This document shows positions 34,484-45,459 of a DNA stretch of 64,000 nucleotides, piece by piece. The stretch lies in the NCBI GenBank assembly GCA_964564015.1, contig CAZLZR010000018.1, forward strand, positions 1 to 64,000, given 5' to 3'. The notes below the pieces were generated by a model. It had not been told where the DNA came from. It worked only from the letters and a program-made list of their open reading frames with translations, and made no database searches. This DNA comes from Acetivibrio sp964564015. GTDB taxonomy: Bacteria; Bacillota; Clostridia; Acetivibrionales; Acetivibrionaceae. Made by a program: the position numbers and the translations under genes. How positions within the stretch are numbered: position 1 is the first letter of the stretch; each line of letters starts with the position of its first letter.

Positions 34484-35362
34484 TTATAGATAATCTCCCG
34501 GATTATCGTTTATAGTATAATCTTGATCAACAGCTAAGAGATCATCCTTATATGTTTCACCTCTATATACTTCAAAGGAGTATATCAACACTAAAACAGA
34601 ATATATTGCTCCAAGAATAAAAAATGCTATACCGGCCAATAAATAACTCTTCATAATAGCAAATATTGCAACTAAAATACCTGCTAGTATAATATATCCA
34701 AAAAATAATAGCAGAGATATACCCAAAACACTCCAGAAACGTTTAATCATAGCATTGAAGGCCCTAGGAAATGCTTCGAATGGTCCACAATCTTCTGTTA
34801 CCATTGCAGCAAACCACATTAATGTCAAAACACCAATTGGAGTCAATAAAAGATCGGTTACAAAAGAAATAAGATTATACAAAGAATTCCCCAAACCACC
34901 AAACAAACCCAAAATACCTTTTATTATTCCAAAAATCACACCAAAACCAATTGCAAAAGCTATTGAGAATAAAATCATAGTTAATATATACAAAATAAAT
35001 TTTACAAAGTTTTTCTTGAGCTCAGGAAAAAAGTCCGCCAATGAAGCACTGCCTGTTGAGTATGCTTTATTGATCATCCCAAATGTAGCAGGATTCACAA
35101 TACTATATAAAACTATTGAAATTGCAAATATAAATCCAATAACTGGAAAAATTGATTTGATAAGTCCAAGCATTCCTTCAAAATTCTGCTCGGCAACAAA
35201 CGAACTATAAGTACTGAAAAATTCCAGCCCGCCAAGTTCACCGATTACAGCCAAAACTCGCGTTATTGACAGTGCAATAATCACTATTGGCATCAATAAA
35301 AAAGGTATAAAAATTGCAAAATGCTTTGACAAAAACTTGAATGAATTTTCTAAATATCTCAT
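34484..35362 (-). CDS. polytopic membrane protein of unknown function (292 aa)
   Basis: Six or more hydrophobic helices, glycine- and isoleucine-rich, with a cytoplasmic-looking segment KAYSTGSASLADFFPELKKNFVKF in the middle and a hydrophilic acidic C-terminus. This pattern (a conserved loop of the type 'xGxxSxxDxFxxxxxxF') occurs in DUF975/YciC-like integral membrane proteins, but I cannot confirm the family. AAGGGGG ribosome binding site. Alone between the DUF3810 gene and the glucan synthase. Confidence 0.65.
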   Translation of the reverse strand: MRYLENSFKFLSKHFAIFIPFLLMPIVIIALSITRVLAVIGELGGLEFFSTYSSFVAEQNFEGMLGLIKSIFPVIGFIFAISIVLYSIVNPATFGMINKAYSTGSASLADFFPELKKNFVKFILYILTMILFSIAFAIGFGVIFGIIKGILGLFGGLGNSLYNLISFVTDLLLTPIGVLTLMWFAAMVTEDCGPFEAFPRAFNAMIKRFWSVLGISLLLFFGYIILAGILVAIFAIMKSYLLAGIAFFILGAIYSVLVLIYSFEVYRGETYKDDLLAVDQDYTINDNPGDYL

Positions 35363-35447
35363 TGTTGACCCCCTTGAATTAAATTATTAAAACACAATAT
35401 CATTATAGTTAAATTTATTCGGTATGTCTATAAAAAAGTACTATCTA

Positions 35448-38400
35448 TCAATCATTCAAGCCTTGTTCCTTCCCTAAAACCACTTCTACATTATGCTCCG
35501 TTTTGTCATTAATGAGTTCGATAATTTTCCCGTCAAGTTCCTTGCCATCCACAATAACCTTGTTAACGCCCCTATTCACTCCATCAGGATTTTTTACAGA
35601 AATACTATAAAATGTATCCTTGTATCTATACCTAATACTAAACCCATCCCACACCTTTGGTACGCATGGATCTATCAATAGACTGTCCCCGTTCTTTTTA
35701 AATCCAAGTATATATTCCATCCCAATCCTGTACATCCATCCTGCTGCCCCGGTGTACCAGGTCCAACCTCCCCTGCCCGTATGAGGATCTACCGAATAGA
35801 CATCTGCTGCCAGCACATAGGGTTCCACCTTGTATTTCGAATATTCCATATGGGTTTTTGCATGATTTATAGGATTAAGAAGCCCAAACAGTTCCGTGGC
35901 TTTGTCTCCGTCTCCTAAAATAGCGAAAGCCATTACAACCCAACATGCCGCATGGGTATATTGTCCTCCATTTTCACGAACACCCGGAACATAACTTTTT
36001 ATATACCCCGGTTCCAGATCTCCCTCATCAAAAGGTGGAGTGAGCAACTTTATAAGCCCTTCATCCCTCTTTACAAGGTAATTTTCCAGAGCATTCATTG
36101 CAGAACTGATCCTTTCCCTATCACCAGCCCCTGATATAACAGCCCATGACTGTGCCAGAGAATCAATCTGGCATTCGCTGTTTTGAATGGAACCTAGTGG
36201 ATGTCCATCGTCAAAATATGCTCTTCTGTACCAGTTGCCATCCCAAGCGTTTTCCTCAATGGATCTGACAATATCTCTTGCAATATCCAAGTATCTCCGG
36301 GCACGTTCTTCTTCCCCCATACTACTGCATATAGGTGCAAAACTCATAAGGATTGAATGCATAAACCATCCCAGCCATACGCTCTCACCCCGGCCCTTGT
36401 TTCCAACGGTATTCATTCCGTCATTCCAGTCTCCTGAGCCAATTAAAGGAATACCATGCTCACCAAATTTCAAAGACCTTTCAATAGCTCTGATGCAATG
36501 GTCATATAAGGATGACACCTCACTTGATATTTGGGGTATCCTATAGCTTTCATCCTCAAAATCTTTTAAAGGCTCGTCTTCTAAAAATGGCGTCTCTACC
36601 TTCAGTATATCCGTATCTCCGGTAATTCTGATATATTCGGCAGTAACATAGGGCATCCACAAAAGGTCATCTGAAAATCTGGTTCTAGTCCCTTTGTATT
36701 TCTCTTCGTGCCACCAATGCTGAACATCCCCCTCAATAAACTGGTGCTTGGAATGCAGCAGGATCTGTGCACGGGTAATTTCCGGGATAATATTGGCAAG
36801 CGAAAGACAATCCTGCAATTGATCCCTGAATCCATATGCTCCACCGGATTGATAAAATCCTGATCTGGTCCACATTCTACACGAAAGAGCCTGATATAAC
36901 AACCATCCGTTCAGCATGTAATCCATTGCTTTATCAGAAGTAGAAAACTGAAGACTTTCCAGTTTTTCTTTCCAGAATTCCTTTACTTCATGAAGAGCCC
37001 TCTTTACTTCATCTACTTTTCTGTATTTGCCTGTCAATAATTCAACAGACTTAACATTTCTTTCTTCTCCCAGCATAAAAACAATCTCTTTTTCCTCTCC
37101 AGGCTTAAAGCTGATAGCAGTACAAATAACTGTACATGGGTCAAGCCCGGCTCCTGTTGCTTCAGACAATTTAACTCTTCTTACACCCGGTGGATTAGAA
37201 AGAGTACCCCCGCCAAGAAATTCCTTTCGGTCACAGGTAAATGTCCTTTCCTTCAATGAAGTATCAACAAAAGCTATTCTGCCTGCAAATTCTTCGTTGT
37301 ATGTGTTCCTTATCAGTATGGTGCCCAAATCATGTTTCTGAGTGCTTATATGTGAAGCTGTCAATTGGTCATTAACACCAAGCACCGGCCTTATATAATA
37401 GTACAAACTGATTTCCCTCGTATAATCAGACACGTTTTTTAATCTTATCAAACTTAGCTTTAAATTGTCACTTACAGGAACAAACTGGGTCAACTCCTGT
37501 TCAAAACCATGACTTGAGTGCCTGAATATACTATATCCAAAACCATGTATAACTGAATACGCCTCGTTTTCACGTATAGGCAAAGGAGTAATATTCCATA
37601 TTTCACCCGTTTCATCATCCGAAAGATAAATTATCTCACCCGGTGTGTCGGATACAGGGTCATTTGACCATGGAGTTAATTTATTCTCCCTGCTGTTTTC
37701 ATGCCATGTATATCCTGACCCGAATTCTGTAACCAGGAATCCAAATTTTTGATTCGATATTACATTTGACCATGGAAGAGGAGTGGTAACACCGTTTCTC
37801 AAAATAATCTCATATTCTTTACCTCCTTCTCTAAAACCGCCGATACCATTAAAAAAGTTCAGGTCAGGTTCCTCATTAAGCTTGTGTTCATACTTCCGGG
37901 CTGATGCTTTATATACTTTTAATTCAGGCAATCCCTTTTCCTTTCTAACATATAACTGCTCCCTCAAATCTCCGGCATTGCCGCTAAGCACCACCCTTGC
38001 TGCCGCACAAATCAGATTAACATCCTCCTTTGGAATACTGCTCTCTTTTAAAACAAACACTCCTCCTGATTTATTTATCATATCATGAGCATGGCTTGTA
38101 GAGAGAATATCAGTTATTAATCCATGTAAAGGATTGTTGTAACTGTTTTCCTCCTCATTAAGTATTACAAGGTCAACTTTCAGATTTTTATACTTCCAGT
38201 ATTCATGGGCTTTCAATATTTCATAAACTATATCTATTTCGTCAGTCTTTTCCAATCTCAACAGAACTATAGGCACATCTCCTGATATCCCGTACGGCCA
38301 CAATGCCGGCTGACCTTTAGTGTTATTAATAATGCACTCCTGCCTTAGTCTTTGCGCAGGGCTAATAAACAATATATGAGATATAAGATCCTGATAAAAT

Positions 38401-41400
38401 TCAATTTCTGAAGTTTTAAGATTCAGATACCTTGCTTCCACACGGCTTCTTGTTGCAGCAAGATTAAACTCTTCAGGAATAATATCCTGATTTGAGTATT
38501 TTGAGGCCGTTTCCAGTACTGCTTCACGGCTTTCAGCCACAGCAACAACAAAATTCAGCCTGGCAGTCTTTCCCGGCTCTATCCTTATCATATACCTCAA
38601 ACCCATAATAGGATCCAGGACTGCTCCCACCGAGTTCGACAGTGGCTTACTTGGTTCTATAGCCTGAGGATTTGATACGTCTCTACCTCTTCCAATGAAC
38701 TTAAATCTATCTGTTTCATATTGTATGCCTCCTAATGCCTCCCCTTCGAGGGTCAGTATGTTGGCAGCCCACATGGTTTTATCATTTTCAGAACGTGGTC
38801 TTCTGTTGGCTACAAGGCAGTTTAACTCAGGAATAAACTGTGTTCTTATAAACAGGTTACTGAAAGCAGGATGCGCCACATCCGCTCCATGCTGTGTCAA
38901 AACAAGCTCAAAATAGCTGCTGACCTCCAACACACAAGCTTCGCTCCCGTGGTTTACAAAAGTTACTCTTCTTATTTCTGCATTGTCACCAGAGCTGACA
39001 ACAATCTCAGTAACTGTGTCAATATCACCATCCTTCCTGTGATACTTTGCCACTCCTGATGTAAATACTACCTTATATTTGTCGGGACGTTTGTAAACGG
39101 GCGCATAGCCTGAAGACCATGCTTCATTAGTGTTGTCATTCCGCACATAGAAGAATATTCCGTAATTATCTAAGGTAATGTCTTCCCTCCACCTGGTAAC
39201 ATCTAACAAATTGCTCCTGCTGTATCCGGTTCCTTTATCAGTAACCATTACAGAATAGCTTCCGTTTGATAAAATATGAGCCTTAGGCAGATCGTAGTCA
39301 GGCATATCATATTCCCTGTACGAATCTTCTACATCAAAGGTTATATCGTTAAACGGCAAAATCCTCTCCTTCGTCTCCTTTGTAAAGAGAATATTTGAAG
39401 GCACCTTTTCCTGGAGAAGCAGTTTAGCAGCATCAACTACCGGATCATTGTGGAAACGCTTCTGCATTATATTTCTGTTTAAATAATTGTTAAGAGCCAA
39501 TATGCTCATTCCCTGATGGTGAGCCATATAGCTTTTTACAATACCGTATTTTAAACCAATCGGCAGCCTCTCCGGAGTGTAATCTACCGCTTCATAATAT
39601 CCATAGGGTCCATTTGCCCCCTCTGCCGCCAACCTTTTAAGATTTCTTACCGAATCATGCGGATCAATCGGCAATGCAAGCATGGTAGAATAGGGTGCTA
39701 CTACCATATCTTCAGCCAAACCCCTTTTTAATCCAAGCCATGGAACCCCAAACGCCTTATACTGATAATCCAGCTTTATATCAAAAGAATAGAATCCCGA
39801 CTCAGACGTTCCCCATGGAACATTCCTCTGTCTTGCATATTTTTTCTGACTACTCAAGACAAACGAATAGGTCTCATCCATCAATGTATTTTTGATACTC
39901 TTCATTATAAGTAAAGGCATCAGGTACTCAAACATTGTTCCACTCCATGAAATCATACCTTTATACCGATCTATCCGAGTAAGCGTCCTTCCAAGCTTGA
40001 ACCAATGCTGAGCATCAACCTCTCCTCTCGCAATAGCTATATAACTTGTCTGTCTGGCTTCGGAGGCCAGTAAATCATAGTATGAATTTGTCAAACTATT
40101 TTCTTCAATATTATAACCAATCGAAAATAACTGCTTTTTATTATCATATAAATGTATAAACTCCGTTTCATTGGATATTTTTTCAATACGGCCAATTAGA
40201 TAACGGTAATTCGAAATAATCTGCTCAACATTACGGATAGAATTTTCAAGTTCATGCTTCAATCTATCCAACCAATTTTTTACATTTACAAATCCGCTTT
40301 CCTTATTTTTATGAATAATTTTGTTAAGCTTATCGATTTCAGTATTCAGCTTCCTATAGTGCTCAGGTAATTTTGCCAGTGCCACATTTACCTTAAGCAG
40401 TTCAAATATAGTCTCTATAGACTTTATGGGCTCCCCTTTGATGTATCCGTTTTGTAATTCTTCAGGAATTTCAAACAGCAAATAACTCCAAGAGTAGTAA
40501 TTGCTTAATTCCTCCTTAAATCCCGATACCATATTTTCCACCTTGCGAAACCAGGTATTAATCTTCCTCCCTTTTTCTCTCTGGCTCTCTGCAAGCTTGT
40601 CTATAGCTTTAATCCATAGTGTCAAATCAAACTTTCCAGCTTTATCAAAACTTCCGGCAAAATCATCAAAGTACCCTGTTTCCCATTCAACTCCATCTTC
40701 TTCCTTCCTGCTGAGATTGACAGTGTCTTTTATTCCGTCAACCATCACCTTTTCAATAAGCGGTCTGTCTAAATACTCCAAAAGCCCTTCTTTTAGCGTA
40801 ATTAGATAGCATACAAAATTTCCGCTGTCAACAGTTGAGATGTATCTAGGTCTTAAAGTATTAAGTGTGCGGGTATCATACCAGTTGTATAGATGACCAT
40901 TCCACTTGTCCAATTTCTCAATGGTACTCACTGTCCTTTTGATGATCTTATACATCTCATCTGTACCAATATAACCAAAATCCCTTGCGCACAAGGCCGC
41001 TAGCATTCCAAGCCCAATGTTTGTGGGAGATGTCCTGTATGCAATACCGTTTGGCGGATCCTCCTGATAGTTATCCGGCGCAAGATAATTATTTTTATTA
41101 TTTACAAACTCTTCATAGTACCTCCAGGTTTTTCTGGCAGTTGCTCTAAGTTCAAGCAAATCATCTCTGCTCAATGGCTCTTCGGTTTTTATCTCTTCTC
41201 TGCTCACCCTATAGGCAATAAATGGTGAAATAAACCATACAGTCGAAACTATGAAAGCCGGAATAGCCGATTGCGGCTTAAACAAAAATGCCAGACCTAA
41301 CACTACAATAGCTTGGAGTACACTCACTCTCATCTTTATTACATAACTTTTTAGTGAGTTTTTAAGAGTCCGTTCAGTGTCTAATGCAGTTACCCACTCA

Positions 41401-44231
41401 AGCATATTTCTCTTTGTAACAAAAACTCTTGCTAAAGTAATTGCTATGGCGTTGACCATCAGATAAGCCTGATACGGCAAAAATACAAACTGTAGAGTTA
41501 TTTGCAGAAAAGCCGCTTTCAGCCCGCAAATAGCCGGTTTATACCTTCTCGCAAGTATCAATCTAAGCGGTTTATACACCAGATAATCAATACCTGACAA
41601 TATGAACGAGAAATACGTAATAAACAGTAAAACACCAACCCACAATAATATATTTCCCGGAAATACACTAAATCCAAGACCGGCCAGCAACATAACAGAG
41701 GGCGCAATCAGGCTTCTTCTAAGATTATCAATTATTTTCCATCTAGATACCGGGGACAAAGGATTTTTGACAGATTTTCCATATCTGTTTCTGATATTGC
41801 CCCGAAGCCAAGGTAAGAGCTGCCAGTCACCTCGCACCCATCGATGAAGCCTCATGGCATAGGAATTATACTTTGATGGGTACCCGTCAATGAGCTCCAT
41901 ATCAGATACCAGTCCTGCTCTTATGTATGATCCTTCAAGAAGGTCATGACTAAGTACAGTGTTTTCAGGTATTGCATTTGCCAACAATTTTTGAAACACA
42001 TCAATGTCATATATACCTTTACCAGTAAAAATCCCCTCACCAAATAAATCCTGATAAACATCCGAAACAGCACTAGCATAGGGATCTCTCCCCTCTTCAC
42101 CTGCAAAAATCCTGGAAAAAAGGGTTTTATTAACACTTTCAATATCAAAACCAATTCTTGGCTGCATAAGTCCATAACCTTTAACCACTATGCCTTTTTC
42201 TTCGTCTATTTCAGGCAGGTTAAGCGGATGTACCATAGTCCCTATCAGTTTTTTGGCCGTACCTAAAGGTAAAATAGTATCTGCATCCAATGTTATAACA
42301 TACTTGATCTTCGGAAGCTTTGATATATCTTTTGAGCATACACTGTAGCTTGTCTTTTTCGAGCCTAGAAGCAAGTCATTAAACTCAACAAGTGCCCCTC
42401 TCTTCCTTTCCCATCCCATCCACTTCTTTTGTCTTTCGTTATACTGCCTGTGCCTGTGGAAAAAATAAAATATGTCATTTCCATCCTTGCTATACTTTCT
42501 GTTCAGTTCATTTATCCTGTCCAGAGCCAAATTAACGATCTTTCCGTCACCGACCGTATCCTTTGTATCCGAATCCTTATAATCACCCGCCAGAGCAAAA
42601 TACAAGTTGTTTTCCCGGTTTGACAGATAGTACACTTCAAGATTATCAATCAATTCTACTGCTCTTTTCTCATCGGGAAGCAGCGCAGGTATAACTACCA
42701 TAGTACTGTACTCATCAGGAATGCTCTCCTTAAGTTCAATCCTGGGAAAAAACGAAGGTTTGAACGCATGGTTCAATAACCAGTTTATGAAGTTTACAGA
42801 AACATCAGCTGAAGGCAGCAATAGAGCCAGAAAACCAATTGAAGCAAGTATTCCTCTGAACTCCAAAGCTTCAGCAAATATATATCTGGAAAACAGTACA
42901 CAAATTAAAATGGTTAATGCCAGTACAGAGCCAATGTACACAGTTAATGGATTACTTCTTATCAATCCGGCAAACCTTTTTATCAGGCTTTTCTTGCGGC
43001 CAACTTCCTTTTCCAGTTCCCTTAATCCTTCTCCAATAATATAATAACCTACGTGACAGCTTCTTTTACACTTAACGTCACATAAATCTCCACTGCTTTC
43101 CATTGACCTTTTAGCAAGCTCAACAACCTTATTGGCAACATGCTTTTCGGAAACATTAAAATCAATTGCCAGTTCTTCTATTCTTTTTCTGTAATAGTTT
43201 TTTGAAGACAGATCCATAAGATTGTATGTTCCATTCGGATCAGACCTCAAAATGCTCTCTACTTTGCTTAATGCCTCAAAGATGTCCACCCAATTGCTTG
43301 AGGATATATATTTCAAGCTTATTATACAGTTGCCTATTGATCCTTTTCTTACTGTTTGCTCACTATGTTCCTTATGTGTTATAGAATCAATATTTGTTCC
43401 ATCTATTTCTAACAGGTCGTCAATGTGTCTTATAACATGAGAATAAGCCCTACCCATTCTCCTCAACCTGTAAGCCAAATGCTCTATGAAAGCCGAATTT
43501 ACCTGATACAGCCCCTTAATCTCAGCTTCAATACTTAAAGTTAGCTTTTTTATATCAATGCCATCTTCACCTTTTGCAGATGCAAGTATCTCTTCTACCT
43601 TACGCCTTTGCTTCTGAGTCTCTTCTACTGTCCGGCATATATAACTTATATTTTCAACCAAAGCGAGCTTAACCATAATAGCAAGTGCCCACAATTCCCT
43701 GCTTGCAAGAACATTATGGGATTGATATGCATTTATATAATTGAGCAGAACCCTTTCGTCTATTCTGCCATCTGTATGAGATACCAGTTCGAGGGCTACA
43801 GTGTATATTCTCGCATACCCTTTAAAAGGCCCGGAACTTAGCATAGGTAGCCGTGAATAAAACTCCTTGGTCAGATCTTTCCTAACGCTCTTTACCTGTT
43901 CCTCAATTATATAAAAGTTATCCAGAAGCCATTCTGCAGCGGGTGTTGTCCCGATTCCCTTCTGCATATCCTCATTCAAAGCCTTATATACGGATAAAAT
44001 ATACTTATAATTTTCATTCATTCTTGGCACAGGCCAATTAAACAGATTAAGCTTTTTAGAAACAGCATGATCATATGCCATTTCTATTGCATGTGCTTCG
44101 AGTTCATCACTTGTAAGTGAAGCATCACGTATCTTAATCTTTTCATCTTTTGATTTGGAAAATATCAGCCAAAAGGTGAAAACAAATAAAATCAGAACAG
44201 CAATCAAATATAAACTTATGTAATCTTGCAT
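35448..44231 (-). CDS. cyclic beta-1,2-glucan synthase, GT84-GH94 (2927 aa)
   Basis: One of the largest proteins of the genome. Membrane helix at 5-23; cytoplasmic N-terminal region to about 420; two helices (425-475); GT84 glycosyltransferase core with the LDADT metal motif (about residue 650), HRWVRGDW (QxxRW-like) and LSHDLLEGSYIRAG; several helices (about 835-1050); a glucoamylase-like domain (about 1070-1530); and two carbohydrate-binding plus one GH94 phosphorylase-like catalytic domain at the C-terminus, with GSGDWNDGMN (Asp near residue 2601). This is the layout of Brucella/Agrobacterium Cgs/NdvB, which builds linear beta-1,2-glucan on itself from UDP-glucose, trims it by phosphorolysis and cyclises it. 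Length matches that family. AGGAG lies 13 bases upstream, slightly far. No exporter gene (ndvA/cgt) is adjacent. Confidence 0.92.
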   Translation of the reverse strand: MQDYISLYLIAVLILFVFTFWLIFSKSKDEKIKIRDASLTSDELEAHAIEMAYDHAVSKKLNLFNWPVPRMNENYKYILSVYKALNEDMQKGIGTTPAAEWLLDNFYIIEEQVKSVRKDLTKEFYSRLPMLSSGPFKGYARIYTVALELVSHTDGRIDERVLLNYINAYQSHNVLASRELWALAIMVKLALVENISYICRTVEETQKQRRKVEEILASAKGEDGIDIKKLTLSIEAEIKGLYQVNSAFIEHLAYRLRRMGRAYSHVIRHIDDLLEIDGTNIDSITHKEHSEQTVRKGSIGNCIISLKYISSSNWVDIFEALSKVESILRSDPNGTYNLMDLSSKNYYRKRIEELAIDFNVSEKHVANKVVELAKRSMESSGDLCDVKCKRSCHVGYYIIGEGLRELEKEVGRKKSLIKRFAGLIRSNPLTVYIGSVLALTILICVLFSRYIFAEALEFRGILASIGFLALLLPSADVSVNFINWLLNHAFKPSFFPRIELKESIPDEYSTMVVIPALLPDEKRAVELIDNLEVYYLSNRENNLYFALAGDYKDSDTKDTVGDGKIVNLALDRINELNRKYSKDGNDIFYFFHRHRQYNERQKKWMGWERKRGALVEFNDLLLGSKKTSYSVCSKDISKLPKIKYVITLDADTILPLGTAKKLIGTMVHPLNLPEIDEEKGIVVKGYGLMQPRIGFDIESVNKTLFSRIFAGEEGRDPYASAVSDVYQDLFGEGIFTGKGIYDIDVFQKLLANAIPENTVLSHDLLEGSYIRAGLVSDMELIDGYPSKYNSYAMRLHRWVRGDWQLLPWLRGNIRNRYGKSVKNPLSPVSRWKIIDNLRRSLIAPSVMLLAGLGFSVFPGNILLWVGVLLFITYFSFILSGIDYLVYKPLRLILARRYKPAICGLKAAFLQITLQFVFLPYQAYLMVNAIAITLARVFVTKRNMLEWVTALDTERTLKNSLKSYVIKMRVSVLQAIVVLGLAFLFKPQSAIPAFIVSTVWFISPFIAYRVSREEIKTEEPLSRDDLLELRATARKTWRYYEEFVNNKNNYLAPDNYQEDPPNGIAYRTSPTNIGLGMLAALCARDFGYIGTDEMYKIIKRTVSTIEKLDKWNGHLYNWYDTRTLNTLRPRYISTVDSGNFVCYLITLKEGLLEYLDRPLIEKVMVDGIKDTVNLSRKEEDGVEWETGYFDDFAGSFDKAGKFDLTLWIKAIDKLAESQREKGRKINTWFRKVENMVSGFKEELSNYYSWSYLLFEIPEELQNGYIKGEPIKSIETIFELLKVNVALAKLPEHYRKLNTEIDKLNKIIHKNKESGFVNVKNWLDRLKHELENSIRNVEQIISNYRYLIGRIEKISNETEFIHLYDNKKQLFSIGYNIEENSLTNSYYDLLASEARQTSYIAIARGEVDAQHWFKLGRTLTRIDRYKGMISWSGTMFEYLMPLLIMKSIKNTLMDETYSFVLSSQKKYARQRNVPWGTSESGFYSFDIKLDYQYKAFGVPWLGLKRGLAEDMVVAPYSTMLALPIDPHDSVRNLKRLAAEGANGPYGYYEAVDYTPERLPIGLKYGIVKSYMAHHQGMSILALNNYLNRNIMQKRFHNDPVVDAAKLLLQEKVPSNILFTKETKERILPFNDITFDVEDSYREYDMPDYDLPKAHILSNGSYSVMVTDKGTGYSRSNLLDVTRWREDITLDNYGIFFYVRNDNTNEAWSSGYAPVYKRPDKYKVVFTSGVAKYHRKDGDIDTVTEIVVSSGDNAEIRRVTFVNHGSEACVLEVSSYFELVLTQHGADVAHPAFSNLFIRTQFIPELNCLVANRRPRSENDKTMWAANILTLEGEALGGIQYETDRFKFIGRGRDVSNPQAIEPSKPLSNSVGAVLDPIMGLRYMIRIEPGKTARLNFVVAVAESREAVLETASKYSNQDIIPEEFNLAATRSRVEARYLNLKTSEIEFYQDLISHILFISPAQRLRQECIINNTKGQPALWPYGISGDVPIVLLRLEKTDEIDIVYEILKAHEYWKYKNLKVDLVILNEEENSYNNPLHGLITDILSTSHAHDMINKSGGVFVLKESSIPKEDVNLICAAARVVLSGNAGDLREQLYVRKEKGLPELKVYKASARKYEHKLNEEPDLNFFNGIGGFREGGKEYEIILRNGVTTPLPWSNVISNQKFGFLVTEFGSGYTWHENSRENKLTPWSNDPVSDTPGEIIYLSDDETGEIWNITPLPIRENEAYSVIHGFGYSIFRHSSHGFEQELTQFVPVSDNLKLSLIRLKNVSDYTREISLYYYIRPVLGVNDQLTASHISTQKHDLGTILIRNTYNEEFAGRIAFVDTSLKERTFTCDRKEFLGGGTLSNPPGVRRVKLSEATGAGLDPCTVICTAISFKPGEEKEIVFMLGEERNVKSVELLTGKYRKVDEVKRALHEVKEFWKEKLESLQFSTSDKAMDYMLNGWLLYQALSCRMWTRSGFYQSGGAYGFRDQLQDCLSLANIIPEITRAQILLHSKHQFIEGDVQHWWHEEKYKGTRTRFSDDLLWMPYVTAEYIRITGDTDILKVETPFLEDEPLKDFEDESYRIPQISSEVSSLYDHCIRAIERSLKFGEHGIPLIGSGDWNDGMNTVGNKGRGESVWLGWFMHSILMSFAPICSSMGEEERARRYLDIARDIVRSIEENAWDGNWYRRAYFDDGHPLGSIQNSECQIDSLAQSWAVISGAGDRERISSAMNALENYLVKRDEGLIKLLTPPFDEGDLEPGYIKSYVPGVRENGGQYTHAACWVVMAFAILGDGDKATELFGLLNPINHAKTHMEYSKYKVEPYVLAADVYSVDPHTGRGGWTWYTGAAGWMYRIGMEYILGFKKNGDSLLIDPCVPKVWDGFSIRYRYKDTFYSISVKNPDGVNRGVNKVIVDGKELDGKIIELINDKTEHNVEVVLGKEQGLND

Positions 44232-44573
44232 TGCAGCTTACCAACTCCTGTTCGATAATTTAATCTTGACCAGCCGGTGCATCAAACATCACTGATTACA
44301 AAAATGTTAAAATACACTTCAACTGTCCTAATTCTCCCCATTTCATAGAGAAAATATTGTTTTGCAAAAAGCCTGTCCATGAAGTTAAATTACAGTCAAC
44401 AAAAATGTTCAGACTTTAGCATCATATTTTATTATATGCGAAATAGAAATATTCAAACATTTAAATAAAAAAAAGAAAACCTTCACAATAGAAGGCTTTC
44501 TTTTTTACTGCAATTTACTATCAATTCAGAATATTATTCTCTACCGGGAATTCGCTTCGCTCATGACTTTACA
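44232..44573. other. intergenic region
   Basis: AT-rich, with the promoter region of the glucan synthase and the terminator of the TrmH gene. No further gene seen. Confidence 0.5.
44467..44506 (-). terminator. rho-independent terminator after the TrmH-family gene
   Basis: AAAAGAAAaCCTTC/GAAGGcTTTCTTTT stem flanked by A and T runs; symmetrical, so able to work in both directions. Confidence 0.75.
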
Positions 44574-45371
44574 TTAAAGTCTATACCTCAATACCTCATA
44601 CATTAAAAGCCCTGCTGCTACCGAAGCATTTAACGATTCACTCTTCCCTGACATAGGTATCTTTACCAGCTCGTCTGAAATATCTGCAACACTGTCGCTT
44701 ATTCCATTGGCCTCATTTCCAATAATAATAGCAATTTTTTCCTTATAATTCAACTCAAAATAATTTTTCCTTCCTTTAAGGTGTGCAGCACAAAGTTTTA
44801 TCCCTTTATCCTTCATTTCCTGAAGTGTTTCCAATATATTTTCACTATAACAAACCGGTATATGAAACAGCGACCCCATGGTAGATCTCAATACTTTAGG
44901 ATTATATACATCCACACAGCCTTTAGATACAATTACCGCAGTTACTCCAACTGCATCGGCTGTCCTTATAATCGTCCCCATATTACCCGGATCCTGTAAA
45001 GAATCTAAAACAACAAAGAAATTTTTATCATCATAGACTGAATTAATGCTTACTGCCTCTTTTTTCAAGACTGCAAGTATACCCTGTGGACTCTCAGTAT
45101 CGGTAATTTCCATATATATATTGTTTGAAAGAGTATAAATATTATGGAAACCATGTGATTCCAGTCGTTCAAGTATTTCTTTTCCCCCATGAACATCTTT
45201 CAGCTTATCTGACACAAGGATTTTTGAGATCTTCACATTTTCCTTTAAAGCTTCCTCAACAAACCGTATACCCTCAATAAAGTATAAACCTTTCTGATCT
45301 CTGAACTTCTTTTCCTTTAAAGCTTTTATCTCCTTGATAACAGGATTTTTATTGCTACTGATAAAATTCAT
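44574..45371 (-). CDS. TrmH/SpoU family 23S rRNA or tRNA 2'-O-ribose methyltransferase (265 aa)
   Basis: SPOUT methyltransferase with an N-terminal substrate-binding domain (MNFISSNKNPVIKEIKALKEKKFRDQKGLYFIEGIR) and the knotted SAM domain: VLDSLQDPGNMGTIIRTADA (motif 1), IIGNEANGIS (motif 2) and KIPMSGKSESLNASVAAGLLMYE (motif 3). Gene order next to rplT-rpmI-infC is like ysgA in Bacillus. GAGGTGA ribosome binding site. The modified nucleotide is not known from sequence. Confidence 0.9.
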   Translation of the reverse strand: MNFISSNKNPVIKEIKALKEKKFRDQKGLYFIEGIRFVEEALKENVKISKILVSDKLKDVHGGKEILERLESHGFHNIYTLSNNIYMEITDTESPQGILAVLKKEAVSINSVYDDKNFFVVLDSLQDPGNMGTIIRTADAVGVTAVIVSKGCVDVYNPKVLRSTMGSLFHIPVCYSENILETLQEMKDKGIKLCAAHLKGRKNYFELNYKEKIAIIIGNEANGISDSVADISDELVKIPMSGKSESLNASVAAGLLMYEVLRYRL

Positions 45372-45422
45372 CTCATCACCTCAGGGCAAAACATAATTTA
45401 TTCATCCGTAAACTATACAACT

Positions 45423-45447
45423 AAAAAGGAGCCTCGCAAGGCTCCTT
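45423..45447 (-). terminator. terminator of infC-rpmI-rplT
   Basis: AAGGAGCC-TTGCG-AGGCTCCTT followed by TTTTAG on the minus strand, 13 bases after the rplT stop. Confidence 0.85.
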
Positions 45448-45459
45448 ATAATGTTTTAA

